Source: Amnibacterium sp. CER49
GTDB taxonomy: Bacteria > Actinomycetota > Actinomycetes > Actinomycetales > Microbacteriaceae
Assembly: GCF_029846255.1 (NCBI RefSeq)
Contig: NZ_JARVWQ010000002.1
Location: forward strand, 558,001-622,000
DNA length: 64,000 nt
Reading direction: 5' to 3'
How positions within the stretch are numbered: position 1 is the stretch's first letter; every line of letters begins with the position of its first letter. Made by a program: the position numbers and the translations under genes. The notes under the pieces were generated by a model, which worked only from the letters and a program-made list of their open reading frames with translations, had not been told where the DNA came from and ran no database searches. Shown piece after piece: positions 1 to 10,341 of the stretch.

Positions 1-1
1 G

Positions 2-1750
<1,749 letters not shown>

Positions 1751-1764
1751 GCCCCGTTCGGCAC

Positions 1765-1798
1765 GAAGGCCCCGCACCGTTGCCGGTGCGGGGCCTTC
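1765..1798. terminator. Perfect 15-bp hairpin between convergent clpC and folD
   Basis: A 15-bp stem, GAAGGCCCCGCACCG with its exact complement, surrounds a 4-nt loop. It sits 14 nt after the clpC stop and 17 nt before the folD stop. There is no T-tract on either side, as is common in high-GC actinobacteria. It can serve both strands. Confidence 0.85.
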
Positions 1799-1815
1799 CG
1801 CGTCTCCGCGGCGGG

Positions 1816-2664
1816 TCAGGCGACGCCGAGCCGCCGCTCCGCGGACTCGAGCGTCTGCGCGAGCAGCGTCGCGACGGTCATCGGACCGACGCCGCCGGGG
1901 ACGGGCGTGATGAGCCGGGCGCGCTCCCGGGCGACGTCGAACTCGACGTCGCCGCGGCCGCCCGGGCCGTAGCCGGCGTCGATCACGACGGCGCCCTCCT
2001 TGATCCACTCCCCGCGGATGAGCCCGGGGAGCCCGACCGCAGCGACGACGAGATCCGCGCGCCGCACCTGCGCCTCGAGATCCCGGGTGTGCACGTGGCA
2101 CATGGTCACGGTCGCGTCGGCGGCGAGCAGCAGCACGCTGAGCGGGCGCCCGAGGATCGGCCCCTGCCCGACGACGACGGTGTCGGTGCCCCGCAGCGGG
2201 ACGCCGTAGGCATCGAGCAGCGCGAGGATGCCGCCGGGCGTCGCCGAGCGGAAGCCGGGCTCGCCGAACGCCATCCGCGCGAACGAGGCGTGGGTGACGC
2301 CGTCGACGTCCTTGCCCGCGGCGATCGCCTCGAACGCGGCGCGTTCGTCGATGTGCGCCGGCACGGGGTGCTGCAGCAGGATCCCGTCGACCGCGTCGTC
2401 GGCCGACAGCGCCTCGATCAGCGCCACGAGCCCCGCGGTGTCGGTGCTCGCCGGCAGGTCGTGCCGTCTCGGCTCCATGCCCACGCGGCGCGCGCGGTTC
2501 ACCTTCATCCGCACGTACGAGTGCGAGGCCGGGTCGTCGCCGACCAGCACCGTCGCGATGCAGGGCGCCCGGCGCCCCGCCGCCCGCAGCGCGGCGACGC
2601 GCTCCGTCACGCGCGTGAGCGTCGCGTCCGCGAGCGCCTTCCCGTCGATCAGCTCCGCAGGCAT
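1816..2664 (-). CDS. folD: Bifunctional methylenetetrahydrofolate dehydrogenase/cyclohydrolase FolD
   Basis: Cytosolic one-carbon enzyme of 282 residues that oxidises 5,10-methylene-THF and hydrolyses the methenyl product. Family signatures are in order: VGDDPASHSYVRMK with the catalytic Tyr/Lys, DGILLQHPVP, KDVDGV, the TPGG turn, the dinucleotide-binding segment and PVPGGVGPMTVATLL. The ATG at 2664 is chosen because GAGGAGAGGG precedes it at good spacing; longer in-frame extensions lack homology-like sequence. The cofactor loop reads VVGQGPILGRPLS, so the usual Arg-Ser after VVG is Gln-Gly. This is unusual and may bear on NAD versus NADP choice (inference). Confidence 0.93.
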   Translation of the reverse strand: MPAELIDGKALADATLTRVTERVAALRAAGRRAPCIATVLVGDDPASHSYVRMKVNRARRVGMEPRRHDLPASTDTAGLVALIEALSADDAVDGILLQHPVPAHIDERAAFEAIAAGKDVDGVTHASFARMAFGEPGFRSATPGGILALLDAYGVPLRGTDTVVVGQGPILGRPLSVLLLAADATVTMCHVHTRDLEAQVRRADLVVAAVGLPGLIRGEWIKEGAVVIDAGYGPGGRGDVEFDVARERARLITPVPGGVGPMTVATLLAQTLESAERRLGVA

Positions 2665-2812
2665 CCCTCTCCTCGCCGCTTCCGCGAGGAGCACCCAGGC
2701 GGGCGATGCTCCGACTCCACTCCCCGGTAGTGCCCTACCCGCGCCAGTCGTGAGGGGCCACGCTACCGGGGCGCGGGGCGGGGCGCGCTCCCCTGCGGCA
2801 GGATCGGCCGCG

Positions 2813-3328
2813 ATGGACCCGTCTCCGCCGCGCATCCGCCCCGCCGTGCCGGCCGACGCGCAGGCGCTCGGCCGCATGCATCACGCGGCGTGGCGGGAGG
2901 CCTATGCCTCGATCCTGCTGCCGGGATGGTTCGACGACCATCCGATCGAGGAGCGGATCGAGCGCTGGGCGCACCACCTCGGGTCCCCCACGCCCGGCAC
3001 CACGGTGCTCGTCGCCGAGGACGCGGTCGGCGGGGTGATCCTCGGCCACACCATCGCGGGCCCGGCACGGGCGACGGAGGCGCTGCCCGCGGTGCGCGAC
3101 CGCGAGCTGTACTCGCTGTACGTGCTCGCGGCGGCCTACGGGACCGGCCTCGGCCGGCGTCTCCTCGACGCGGCGCTGCCGGATGCGGCGCCCGCACAGC
3201 TCTGGGTCTTCGAGGCGAACGCTCGGGCCCGCCGCTTCTACGAGCAGGCCGGCTTCCGTCTCGACGGCGCCCGGCAGGACGCCTCCGCCGAGCTCGGCGG
3301 CGCTCCGGAGATCCGGATGGTGCGATGA
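2813..3328 (+). CDS. GNAT family N-acetyltransferase
   Basis: A 171-residue acyl-CoA-dependent acetyltransferase of unknown acceptor. The acetyl-CoA motif is visible as LYVLAAAYGTGLGRRLL (Q/R-x-x-G-x-G/A type) around residues 105-120. It is followed by the FEANARARRFYEQAGF segment typical of the C-terminal GNAT half. The ATG at 2813 begins exactly where the family fold begins. No obvious Shine-Dalgarno sequence precedes it. Its stop overlaps the next start (ATGA), so the two genes are translationally coupled. It is divergent from folD. Substrate is not inferable. Confidence 0.85.
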   Translation: MDPSPPRIRPAVPADAQALGRMHHAAWREAYASILLPGWFDDHPIEERIERWAHHLGSPTPGTTVLVAEDAVGGVILGHTIAGPARATEALPAVRDRELYSLYVLAAAYGTGLGRRLLDAALPDAAPAQLWVFEANARARRFYEQAGFRLDGARQDASAELGGAPEIRMVR

Positions 3329-3816
3329 CCGCAGCCGTGCTCGTCACCGTCAACCTGCCGCTCGTGCGGCTGCTGCCCTCGGCCGAGGTGTCGCGCCGCG
3401 CCTGGCCGAGGCACCTCACGGTGCTGCCGAACCACGCCGTGCCCGAGGCGGAGGTCCTGCCCGCCGTCGTGGCGGCGGTGCGCGCCGTCGCCGCGGGCAC
3501 CCGCCCGATCGAGGCGACCGTCCGCGGGCGCGCGCTGTTCGGCCCGAGCCGGGACGTGCCCGTCGCGCTCGTGGACCGCACGCCGGCGCTCGCCGACCTG
3601 CACGCGCGGCTCGTCGACGCCGTGCTCGCGCTCGGCGCGCAGCCGGAGGCTCCCGCGCACCTCCTCGACGACTGGTGGCCGCACGTCACCGACACGGCCG
3701 CGGGGGCCGTGGAGCAGGGCGCGGTGCTGCGGCTCGACCGGATCGCGGTCGCCGACCTGCGTGGTCCGACCGCGGTCGTGCTCGCTGTCGAGGCGTTGAC
3801 CGACCCTCAGGACTGA
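3325..3816 (+). CDS. 2H phosphoesterase superfamily protein (2'-5' RNA ligase-like)
   Basis: A 163-residue protein carrying the two H-x-T-x signatures of the 2H phosphoesterase fold: HLTV at residues 30-33 and HVTD about 95 residues later. The overall length matches small 2'-5' RNA ligase/cyclic phosphodiesterase-like members. The start codon ATG overlaps the stop of the GNAT gene, giving a two-gene operon. Substrate (RNA 2',3'-cyclic phosphate or a small cyclic nucleotide) cannot be told from the sequence. Sequence outside the motifs is divergent. Confidence 0.72.
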   Translation: MTAAVLVTVNLPLVRLLPSAEVSRRAWPRHLTVLPNHAVPEAEVLPAVVAAVRAVAAGTRPIEATVRGRALFGPSRDVPVALVDRTPALADLHARLVDAVLALGAQPEAPAHLLDDWWPHVTDTAAGAVEQGAVLRLDRIAVADLRGPTAVVLAVEALTDPQD

Positions 3817-3949
3817 CGAGGACCCCGCAACTTTCAAGCCGAGTGTTCGAAAGGTTTCGGAGCATCGAGGCCCGAGTCGGCGCTCCGTTGCCCCCGTTCG
3901 GAGGGTCCGGACGCTCTCCGCCGTGTCCGAATCGCAACCTTGTCGTTCC

Positions 3950-3986
3950 GTGTCACGTTGACACGCCCGAGCGACCCGCCCAGACT
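3950..3986 (+). promoter_or_regulatory. Candidate promoter with overlapping palindrome upstream of the CUT1 operon
   Basis: TTGACA at 3958-3963 is followed after exactly 17 nt by CAGACT at 3981-3986. The -35 hexamer lies inside the perfect inverted repeat GTGTCA-CGT-TGACAC (3950-3964), as expected for a repressor site. A second small palindrome, CGAAA-GG-TTTCG, lies upstream at 3848-3859. The spacing is seen directly; promoter function is inferred. The gap from 3817 to 4099 holds no convincing gene. Confidence 0.5.
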
Positions 3987-4099
3987 GACCTTGCCGGAGG
4001 AGAACACGGTCGCATCGCGACTGAGGCCTTCGAAACTTTTATTCGATGAGGAATGACAGGAGCGGCTCCGTGAGGCGCCGGCTCCCGGAGAGGACCCGA

Positions 4100-5428
4100 A
4101 TGTCACAGCAGAACGGTTCCGCGTTCACCCGGCGAGGCTTCCTCGGCGTCGCCGGCGCCGCAGCCGCCACGACGCTCCTCGCCGCGTGCAGCGGCGGCGG
4201 CTCGGGCAGCGGCGGTGGCGGTGGTGGCGGCGGCCAGATCAGCTTCTGGAACCAGCCCTGGGGCAACACCCAGTTCAACCCGCTCGACCAGAAGATCACC
4301 ACCGCGTACAAGCCGAAGAGCGGCCTGCCCACGGTGAAGTACCAGGTCATCCAGTGGGCGAACTTCGCCCAGCGCTACTCGACGGCGGTCGCGTCGAACA
4401 CGAACCCCGAGATCAGCTCGGGCGGTGGCACGCAGGCCTTCCTGTTCGAGTCGCAGGGCAAGATCCACTACGCCGACGACCTGTACAAGACGTGGCAGAG
4501 CAACGGGCTCTACAGCGACTTCCTGCCGGGCCTGATCGACACGCTGAAGACGAAGAACGGCTACGCGGCGATCCCCTACAACCTCGACATGCGCGTCATG
4601 TGGTACAACAAGCAGCTCCTCGACTCCGTCGGTGCGACGCCGCCCACCACCTGGGACGAGTTCGAGGCGGTCTGCAAGAAGCTGAAGGCCAAGGGCATCT
4701 ACGGCTACGGCACGTACTCCGGCGCGGGCGGCTTCACCGGGTTCCACAACCTGGTCAGCCACATGATCAACAACGGCGGCGGTCTGTTCAACGCCAACCA
4801 GGAGCCCGACTGCGTCACGCAGCCGAACATCGACGCGATGAACTGGGTCATCGGCCTCGTGAAGCAGGGCTTCGTCGACCCGCGCGCCGGCACCTACACG
4901 GCGCAGAACGCGCAGGACCAGTACAAGGCGAACAAGTTCGGCATGGGCTTCGACACCGGCGGTCTCGCGCAGAACGTCGGCGGCACGGTCGGCGCGAACC
5001 TCAAGGTCGCCAGCCCGCTGACGAGCCACTCGGGTGCGAAGGGCGCGCTCTTCTTCCCGAACAACATCATGATGTACAAGCACAACCGGTCCATCAAGGG
5101 CACCGAGGCGTTCGCGACGTACTACTACCAGAACATGAAGCAGCTCTGGACGCAGAAGACCGGCATCGGCCTCCCGGTGCTCAAGTCGATCGCGGACACG
5201 CCCGAGTTCAAGTCCGACCCGAACAACGTGAAGATCCTGTCCGAGTGGCAGCCCGTCTCGAAGACGTGGGGCGCCCCCGGTGGCAACACGGTGTTCCTCA
5301 ACGTGACCGCCGTCGACGGCACCGCGCCCGGCACGACGTTCACGCAGGCGATCCTGTCGGGCAACACGACGGCGAAGGCCGCGCTCACGACGCTGCAGAA
5401 CTCGCTGCAGGCATCGATCAAGAAGTAG
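4100..5428 (+). CDS. Sugar ABC transporter solute-binding lipoprotein (SBP family 1), Tat-type signal
   Basis: A 442-residue extracytoplasmic binding protein for a CUT1 sugar importer. The N-terminus has a twin-arginine motif (TRRGFLG), a hydrophobic stretch and a lipobox LAAC near residue 33, followed by a Gly/Ser linker; this predicts Tat export and lipid anchoring. The rest has the SBP_bac_1 pattern (MRVMWYNKQLLDSVG, PPTTWDEFEAVCKKL). The ATG at 4100 is chosen over the ATG at 4046 because GGAGAGG precedes it and the signal peptide starts there. It is the first gene of a four-gene operon with two permeases and a GMC oxidoreductase. The ligand is probably an oligosaccharide or glycoside (inference). 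No ATPase is encoded in the operon. Confidence 0.92.
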   Translation: MSQQNGSAFTRRGFLGVAGAAAATTLLAACSGGGSGSGGGGGGGGQISFWNQPWGNTQFNPLDQKITTAYKPKSGLPTVKYQVIQWANFAQRYSTAVASNTNPEISSGGGTQAFLFESQGKIHYADDLYKTWQSNGLYSDFLPGLIDTLKTKNGYAAIPYNLDMRVMWYNKQLLDSVGATPPTTWDEFEAVCKKLKAKGIYGYGTYSGAGGFTGFHNLVSHMINNGGGLFNANQEPDCVTQPNIDAMNWVIGLVKQGFVDPRAGTYTAQNAQDQYKANKFGMGFDTGGLAQNVGGTVGANLKVASPLTSHSGAKGALFFPNNIMMYKHNRSIKGTEAFATYYYQNMKQLWTQKTGIGLPVLKSIADTPEFKSDPNNVKILSEWQPVSKTWGAPGGNTVFLNVTAVDGTAPGTTFTQAILSGNTTAKAALTTLQNSLQASIKK

Positions 5429-5477
5429 TCAGCATCCGCTTCTAGCATTCGCACGAATCCCGACGGAGGGAAGCCAC

Positions 5478-6446
5478 ATGGCCATCGACACCGTTCCGGA
5501 GCGACTGCAGCGGGCACGACGTGGAGTGGGGGTGTCCGGCCGTGGGCCGGGCACCCCCACTGCGCGCAAGCGACGGCACACCGGTGCCCTCACCATGGCG
5601 GGCTTCGCCCTGCCGTCGCTCGTGCTGCTGCTGCTGCTCAACCTCTTCCCCGTCATCTACGCGATCCTCCAATCGCTGCAGAACGGGACCCCGTCGACGC
5701 TGCCCTGGGACGCGCCGTTCGTGGGGCTCACGAACTACGGCAACGTGCTCACGAGCGCGCAGTTCTGGGCGAGCACGATCTTCACTGTCATCTTCACGAT
5801 CACCGGCGTCTTCGGGTCCTGGGTGATCGGGCTGGCGCTCGCCCTGCTGCTGCGCACCAAGATCCCGGGCAACACCGTGTTCAAGGTGCTGCTGCTGCTG
5901 CCGTGGATCGTGCCGGTCGTCGTCTCGTCGACCGCATGGAACTGGCTCGTCGCGACGCCGCAGAGCCCGGTCCCCGTGATCCTGTCCGTGTTCGGGGCGG
6001 GGAACCTCAACTTCCTCGGCAGCCCCGTGCTGGCGCAGATCGTGGTCTGCGTCTTCAAGGTCTGGATCAGCTTCCCCTTCATGATGATGATGATGGGCTC
6101 GGCGCTCGCCTCGGTCGACGTCAACGTCTACGAGGCGGCGAAGATGGACGGCGCCACGAGCTGGCAGACGTTCACGGGCATCACCCTGCCGATGATCTCG
6201 AGGTCGACCTACATCAGCTGGGTCCTCATGACGATCTTCTGCGTGAACGACTTCCCGACGATCTTCCTGCTGACGCAGGGCGGTCCGCAGAACGCCACCA
6301 CGTCGCTGATCGTGCTCGCCTACCAGTACGCGTTCCAGAACTTCGCGACCGGCCCCGGCACCGCGGTGGCGTTCATCATGACCGTCGTGCTCGTGATCGT
6401 GTCGGTCGTGCTCTACCAGCAGATCAAGAAGGTGAACATCGAATGA
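5478..6446 (+). CDS. Sugar ABC transporter permease, MalF/UgpA type
   Basis: A 322-residue inner-membrane protein with about six membrane segments after a basic, Gly/Pro-rich cytosolic N-terminus. The EAA loop that contacts the ATPase is present as YEAAKMDGATSWQTFTGITL around residues 217-236. GGAGGGAAGCCAC precedes the ATG at 5478. It lies 49 bp downstream of the binding protein gene and overlaps the next permease by ATGA. It is a CUT1 family member forming a heterodimer with the downstream permease. The ATPase must be shared, as is common for MsiK-dependent actinobacterial CUT1 systems. Confidence 0.92.
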   Translation: MAIDTVPERLQRARRGVGVSGRGPGTPTARKRRHTGALTMAGFALPSLVLLLLLNLFPVIYAILQSLQNGTPSTLPWDAPFVGLTNYGNVLTSAQFWASTIFTVIFTITGVFGSWVIGLALALLLRTKIPGNTVFKVLLLLPWIVPVVVSSTAWNWLVATPQSPVPVILSVFGAGNLNFLGSPVLAQIVVCVFKVWISFPFMMMMMGSALASVDVNVYEAAKMDGATSWQTFTGITLPMISRSTYISWVLMTIFCVNDFPTIFLLTQGGPQNATTSLIVLAYQYAFQNFATGPGTAVAFIMTVVLVIVSVVLYQQIKKVNIE

Positions 6447-7339
6447 GCCAGCCACTCGCCGTCGGCGGCGCCACGCGAGCGACCGTCGGAGCTCAGGAGC
6501 GCACCCAGGCCCGCAAGCGGGCCGATCTGTCCACCGGCAAGCGCGGCCAGTGGTGGCGCTTCCTCCTCGTGCTCGTCGTCACGTTCATCGTGATCATCCC
6601 GATCCTCGCGGTGCTCTACCTCTCGGTGCAGCCGGGCCTCGGCAGCAGCGCGACGGGGTTCACCTTCGAGAACTTCACCGCCGTCCTCAGCCAGACCGAC
6701 GTGCTGCTCTGGCTCGGCAACAGCCTCGGCGTGGCGCTCGTGGTCGTGGTCGTCGCGGTCGCGGTCGCGGCACCCGCCGGCTACGTGCTGTCGCGGCTGC
6801 GCAACCGGCTGGTCTCGACGTACTCGCTGATCCTGTTCGTCATCCAGTCGCTGCCGGTCGTGACCGCGGCGATCCCGCTGTTCATCACGTTCGCGGCGCT
6901 GAACCTCGTGAACACGCTGCAGGGCGTCGCGATCATCTACATCGGCTCGACGATGTCGGTCGCGATCTGGATGATGGCGGCCTACTTCGACTCCATCCCG
7001 ATCTCCCTCGAGGAGGCGGCGTGGATGGACGGCGCGAGCGTCTTCGGCAGCTTCACCCGCATCGTGCTGCGCAACTCGCTCCCGGGCATCCTGTCGACCG
7101 CGATCTTCTCGTTCCTGCTCGCCTGGAACGACTACCTGATCGCCCTGCTGTTCCTGCAGGACTCGTCGAAGTACACCCTGCCGGTCGGCCTCAACACGTT
7201 CTTCCAGCAGAACGCGGCCAACTGGGGCTACGTCATGGCCGTCGCCGTGATCATGATGCTTCCGCCCGTCCTCGTCTTCGCCTGCCTCAACCGCTACTTC
7301 AGCGTCGGCGGCATCGGCGGCTCGCTCGCGGGCCGGTGA
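6443..7339 (+). CDS. Sugar ABC transporter permease, MalG/UgpE type
   Basis: A 298-residue inner-membrane permease, partner of the preceding one. It has six predicted membrane segments and an EAA loop EEAAWMDGASVFGSFTRIVL in the usual place before the last two segments. The ATG at 6443 overlaps the previous stop (ATGA). The last codons overlap the GTG of the GMC oxidoreductase gene, so binding protein, permeases and oxidase are co-transcribed and coupled. The N-terminal ~35 residues are polar, basic and cytosolic. Confidence 0.92.
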   Translation: MSQPLAVGGATRATVGAQERTQARKRADLSTGKRGQWWRFLLVLVVTFIVIIPILAVLYLSVQPGLGSSATGFTFENFTAVLSQTDVLLWLGNSLGVALVVVVVAVAVAAPAGYVLSRLRNRLVSTYSLILFVIQSLPVVTAAIPLFITFAALNLVNTLQGVAIIYIGSTMSVAIWMMAAYFDSIPISLEEAAWMDGASVFGSFTRIVLRNSLPGILSTAIFSFLLAWNDYLIALLFLQDSSKYTLPVGLNTFFQQNAANWGYVMAVAVIMMLPPVLVFACLNRYFSVGGIGGSLAGR

Positions 7340-9372
7340 CCGACAGGACGATCAGTCCCTCCCTCCGCGCGGCGGTCGACCGGGTGATCCCGGCCGGCCG
7401 CCGCGCCGGCGGTTGGGCGGGCGGCGTCGGCCGCTACCTCGAGACCGCCGGCGCGGAACTCGACTGGGCGCGTCCGCTGCTCGTCGCGCTCGCCGACCGG
7501 CTCGACGGGCTCGCGGGCGGCGACTTCGCGGGCCTCGACACCGAGCGCCAGGACGCGCTGCTCGCCGCACTCGAGCACGACCCGGAGGCCGAGCGCGAGT
7601 TCGCCGCGCTGCGCCGCCTCTGCTGGGAGGGCTTCTACGCCGCCTCCCCCGACAACCCGGAACCGGTGGGCCTCGAGCTCGTCGGCTTCCGCGCGGTGCC
7701 CCCGGGCGTCACGCCCGTGGAGCCCGACCTCGTGCCGGACGCCGGCCCCTCCGGCGTCACCCGGGCCTACGACGCGATCGTCGTCGGCAGCGGGCCGGGC
7801 GGCGGGGTGGCCGCGCAGGTGCTCACGGCCGCGGGCCGCACCGTGCTCGTCGTCGAGCGCGCGCCACGCCTCCCGAACGCCGCCCTCCGCGGCGACCATC
7901 TGCACGGCAAGCGTGCCGCCGTCTACGGCGTGACCGTCGGCCCGGGTCCCGGTCATCCGCGGGTCGCGCAGCTGCCCGAGGGCGACCGGCTGCTCGACGG
8001 CACCGACGACTCGTGGCTGTACGGGCTGAACGCGTTCGCGATGGGCGGCGGCACCCGCATCTGGCAGGGCATGGCCTGGCGCTTCCTCCCCGAGGACTTC
8101 CGCATGCGCAGCGAGTACGGCAACCCGGACGGGGCGAGCCTCGCGGACTGGCCGGTCGACTACGACGCGATGGAGCCGTACTACTCGAGGGCGGAGCGGG
8201 AGCTCGGCGTCGCCGGCGAGGAGGGCGGGCTCACCGGCCGCACCCCGCGGTCGGCGCCGTACCCGATGCCGGCGTTCGGCACGGAGCGCGCCCGCGAGGT
8301 GCTCGCCGCTGCCGCCGAGGGCCTCGGCTGGGGCTGGGGGCCGATCCCCCTCGCGCTGAACAGCGTGCCGCACGACGGCCGCCCCGCCTGCGTGCGCTGC
8401 CCGCAGTGCGTCGGACACGCCTGCCCCGTGAACGCGAAGAACGGCTCGCACAACACCTTCCTGCCCCGGGCCGTCGCCACCGGGCGCTGCACCGTGCTCT
8501 ACGACGCCGAGGTGCTCGAGGTCCGCGACGGCGTCGACCGCGCGGGCGTGACGCTCGTCGCCGGTGCGAGCGCAGGAGCGCCGGTCGAGCTCGAGGTCAC
8601 GGCCGACGTCGTGGTCGTCGCCGCTGGGGCGGTCGAGACGGCGCGGCTGCTGCTCGCGAGCGGCCTCGGCAACGACCAGGTCGGCCGGCACCTGCACGAC
8701 CACCGGTTCGTCACGATGCTGTCGCGGATGGACGAGCCCGTGAAGCCGTACGTCGGCCCCGGGCACTCCGTCGCGACCCTCGACCACGTGCACGGCGACA
8801 CGATCCCCTGGGGCGGCGGCGTGCTCGTCGACCTCATGAGCCTGCTGCCGCTCACGCACGCGACCGCTCCCCCGCCCGGAGTCCCCGGCTGGGGCGCCGG
8901 CCATCGCGACTGGATGTCGGGCGACCGGGCGAAGCAGTTCGGCGTGTTCGGCATGGGCCAGGAGATCCCGATGCCGACCTCGCGGGTGACGCTCGCCGAT
9001 GCCCGCGACCGGTGGGGGCGCCCGGGAGCGGCGCTCCGCAAGCTCGTGCACCGCACGAGCGTCGAGGTCGAGGACGGCATGGCCGCGCAGGGCGAGCGCT
9101 GGCTGCTCGCCGCCGGTGCGCACGACGTGCGCCGACAGCGGGCCGGCGCCACCGCCTCGGCGGCGGGCGAGCACTCCTGCGGCACCGCGCGCATGGCCGC
9201 CTCGCCCGCCGCCGGCGCGACGGATCCGTTCGGCCGGCTCTGGGGCTCCCGCCGCGTCGTCGTCTGCGACTCGTCGCTGCATCCGACGAACGGCAGCGTC
9301 AACCCCACGCTCACGATCGTCGCGAACGCGTACCGCGTCGCGGAGGCGCTCGCCGCGGAGTGGGTCCGCTAG
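7336..9372 (+). CDS. GMC-family oxidoreductase with fused N-terminal gluconate 2-dehydrogenase subunit 3-like domain
   Basis: A 678-residue FAD enzyme predicted to oxidise a sugar or glycoside taken up by the adjacent transporter. Residues ~5-130 resemble the small Gluconate_2-dh3 subunit (VDRVIPAGRRAGG, LLAALEHDPEAER, WEGFYAAS). FAD binding follows at ~148 (VVGSGPGGGVAAQVL, VVERAP). A Cys-rich stretch CVRCPQCVGHAC and a C-terminal GMC active-site region with HSCGTARM and SVNPTLTIVANAYRVAEAL complete it. The GTG at 7336 overlaps the permease stop (GTGA), which fixes the start. In many genomes the small subunit is a separate gene; here it is one chain. No signal peptide is seen, so the enzyme looks cytosolic. 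The substrate is inference only. Confidence 0.88.
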   Translation: MTDRTISPSLRAAVDRVIPAGRRAGGWAGGVGRYLETAGAELDWARPLLVALADRLDGLAGGDFAGLDTERQDALLAALEHDPEAEREFAALRRLCWEGFYAASPDNPEPVGLELVGFRAVPPGVTPVEPDLVPDAGPSGVTRAYDAIVVGSGPGGGVAAQVLTAAGRTVLVVERAPRLPNAALRGDHLHGKRAAVYGVTVGPGPGHPRVAQLPEGDRLLDGTDDSWLYGLNAFAMGGGTRIWQGMAWRFLPEDFRMRSEYGNPDGASLADWPVDYDAMEPYYSRAERELGVAGEEGGLTGRTPRSAPYPMPAFGTERAREVLAAAAEGLGWGWGPIPLALNSVPHDGRPACVRCPQCVGHACPVNAKNGSHNTFLPRAVATGRCTVLYDAEVLEVRDGVDRAGVTLVAGASAGAPVELEVTADVVVVAAGAVETARLLLASGLGNDQVGRHLHDHRFVTMLSRMDEPVKPYVGPGHSVATLDHVHGDTIPWGGGVLVDLMSLLPLTHATAPPPGVPGWGAGHRDWMSGDRAKQFGVFGMGQEIPMPTSRVTLADARDRWGRPGAALRKLVHRTSVEVEDGMAAQGERWLLAAGAHDVRRQRAGATASAAGEHSCGTARMAASPAAGATDPFGRLWGSRRVVVCDSSLHPTNGSVNPTLTIVANAYRVAEALAAEWVR

Positions 9373-9396
9373 CGCGCCGGCCCGCTCATCCCCGCT

Positions 9397-9460
9397 GCCC
9401 GGATGCAGGGCATCCGCCGGCGTGCAGGCCCGAACGGCCCGACGTCCCCTGCATCCGGGC
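9397..9460. terminator. Inverted repeat after the GMC gene (14-bp arms)
   Basis: GCCCGGATGCAGGG at 9397-9410 is exactly complementary to 9447-9460, separated by 36 nt. A smaller hairpin, GGATGC-AGG-GCATCC (9401-9415), overlaps the left arm, so two alternative folds exist. It lies between the ends of two convergent genes, which suits a bidirectional terminator. Confidence 0.6.
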
Positions 9461-9495
9461 GCATCCCCTGCAGACGGCGGCCGACCGGCCGCGCC

Positions 9496-9801
9496 CTAAC
9501 CGGGGAGGTGCGGATGGAACGCGGTCGCGCCCGGCGCCGACACCTGGTTGTTCACGAGCTCGATGCCGAGCGCCTCGAACGGGGCCGCGTCGAGCACGAT
9601 CGACACCGCCCGGGCGAGCGCGGCCCGGGCGCCGTCGTCGCCGACGAACACCTCGCCGTCCTCGTTCACGTGCGGCAGCGCCACGCGGACCCGCAGGTCG
9701 AGCGGGTCGCGCACGCGGACGCGGATCGCGGCGGTCACCGTGACCGTGCCGTCGTCATGGTCCTGGGGCTGCAGCACGCGGTCGGACATCGACGGCACCA
9801 T
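9496..9801 (-). CDS. Hypothetical protein, 101 residues
   Basis: I do not recognise this family. The sequence alternates charged and beta-prone stretches (TVTVTAAIRVRVRDPLDLRV) and is soluble, with no signal or membrane segment. Two starts are possible: GTG/ATG at 9801, with AGGGG about ten nt upstream, or the ATG at 9789 (MSDRVLQ). Both give the same core. It is convergent with the GMC gene and lies downstream of, and in the same direction as, the YdeI-like gene. Codon use looks like that of its neighbours, which supports it being real. Confidence 0.55.
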   Translation of the reverse strand: MVPSMSDRVLQPQDHDDGTVTVTAAIRVRVRDPLDLRVRVALPHVNEDGEVFVGDDGARAALARAVSIVLDAAPFEALGIELVNNQVSAPGATAFHPHLPG

Positions 9802-9852
9802 AGCCGCCGCCCCTGAGGCACCCGCCTGTCGGCGTGTCCCGCACGCCCCCGA

Positions 9853-10305
9853 TCAGGCCCCGGGTCCGAGGACCTTCTCGACCGCGGCGGCGACGCGCCG
9901 CGCCCGCGTCTCCTGCGCCTTCGCGCCTTCGACGGCCGTGACGTGCGCCTTCCGATGGCTGGGCGGCAGCCGGTCGAACGCCTCCCGGGCGCCCCGCTCG
10001 GCGAGCGCCGCGGCGAGGTCGTCGGGCACCGCGACCTCGCGAGGGGCGGTGTCGAGGGCGAGCTCGATGTCGAGCTCGTCACCCCCGCCGATGCCGCTCG
10101 CGGCCCGACGCTCCGACGAGAACGGGATGAGCGCCTGACCCCCCATCGCGCCCACCGTGCTCGTGTACTCGTAGCCGTTCACCCGCACGGTGACGGCGGG
10201 CCGCTTGCCGCCACCGAGCGCCTCGAGCACCTCGGGCGGCACCGGGATGCCGGTGTTCCTCCCGCTCAGGGCCATGGTCGTGCGGTACCGGACGGGGTCG
10301 CTCAC
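9853..10305 (-). CDS. DUF1905 / YdeI-OmdA-like protein
   Basis: A 150-residue soluble protein. The N-terminal half has the DUF1905 pattern (RTTMALSGRNTGIPVPPEV, a beta-barrel-like segment ending near residue 85). The C-terminal half has the helical YdeI/OmdA domain (AFDRLPPSHRKAHVTAVEGAK) associated with bacteriocin protection in E. coli YdeI. The GTG at 10305 is preferred because it precedes the first conserved residues; the longer ORF start at 10341 gives a Cys/His-rich extension without homology-like sequence. The ribosome-binding site is weak. Function in actinobacteria is unknown. Confidence 0.75.
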   Translation of the reverse strand: MSDPVRYRTTMALSGRNTGIPVPPEVLEALGGGKRPAVTVRVNGYEYTSTVGAMGGQALIPFSSERRAASGIGGGDELDIELALDTAPREVAVPDDLAAALAERGAREAFDRLPPSHRKAHVTAVEGAKAQETRARRVAAAVEKVLGPGA

Positions 10306-10341
10306 GGCAGCAGCGTGGCAGCACGGCGTGCGACTGCGCAT

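Noticed and set aside
1816-2877. 353-residue FolD with extended N-terminus
   Set aside because: The extension is low-complexity and the strong ribosome-binding site and conserved start lie at 2664.
4103-5083. 326-residue minus-strand frame opposite the CUT1 binding protein
   Set aside because: Arg/Val-biased shadow with no motif; the plus strand encodes a complete Tat lipoprotein.
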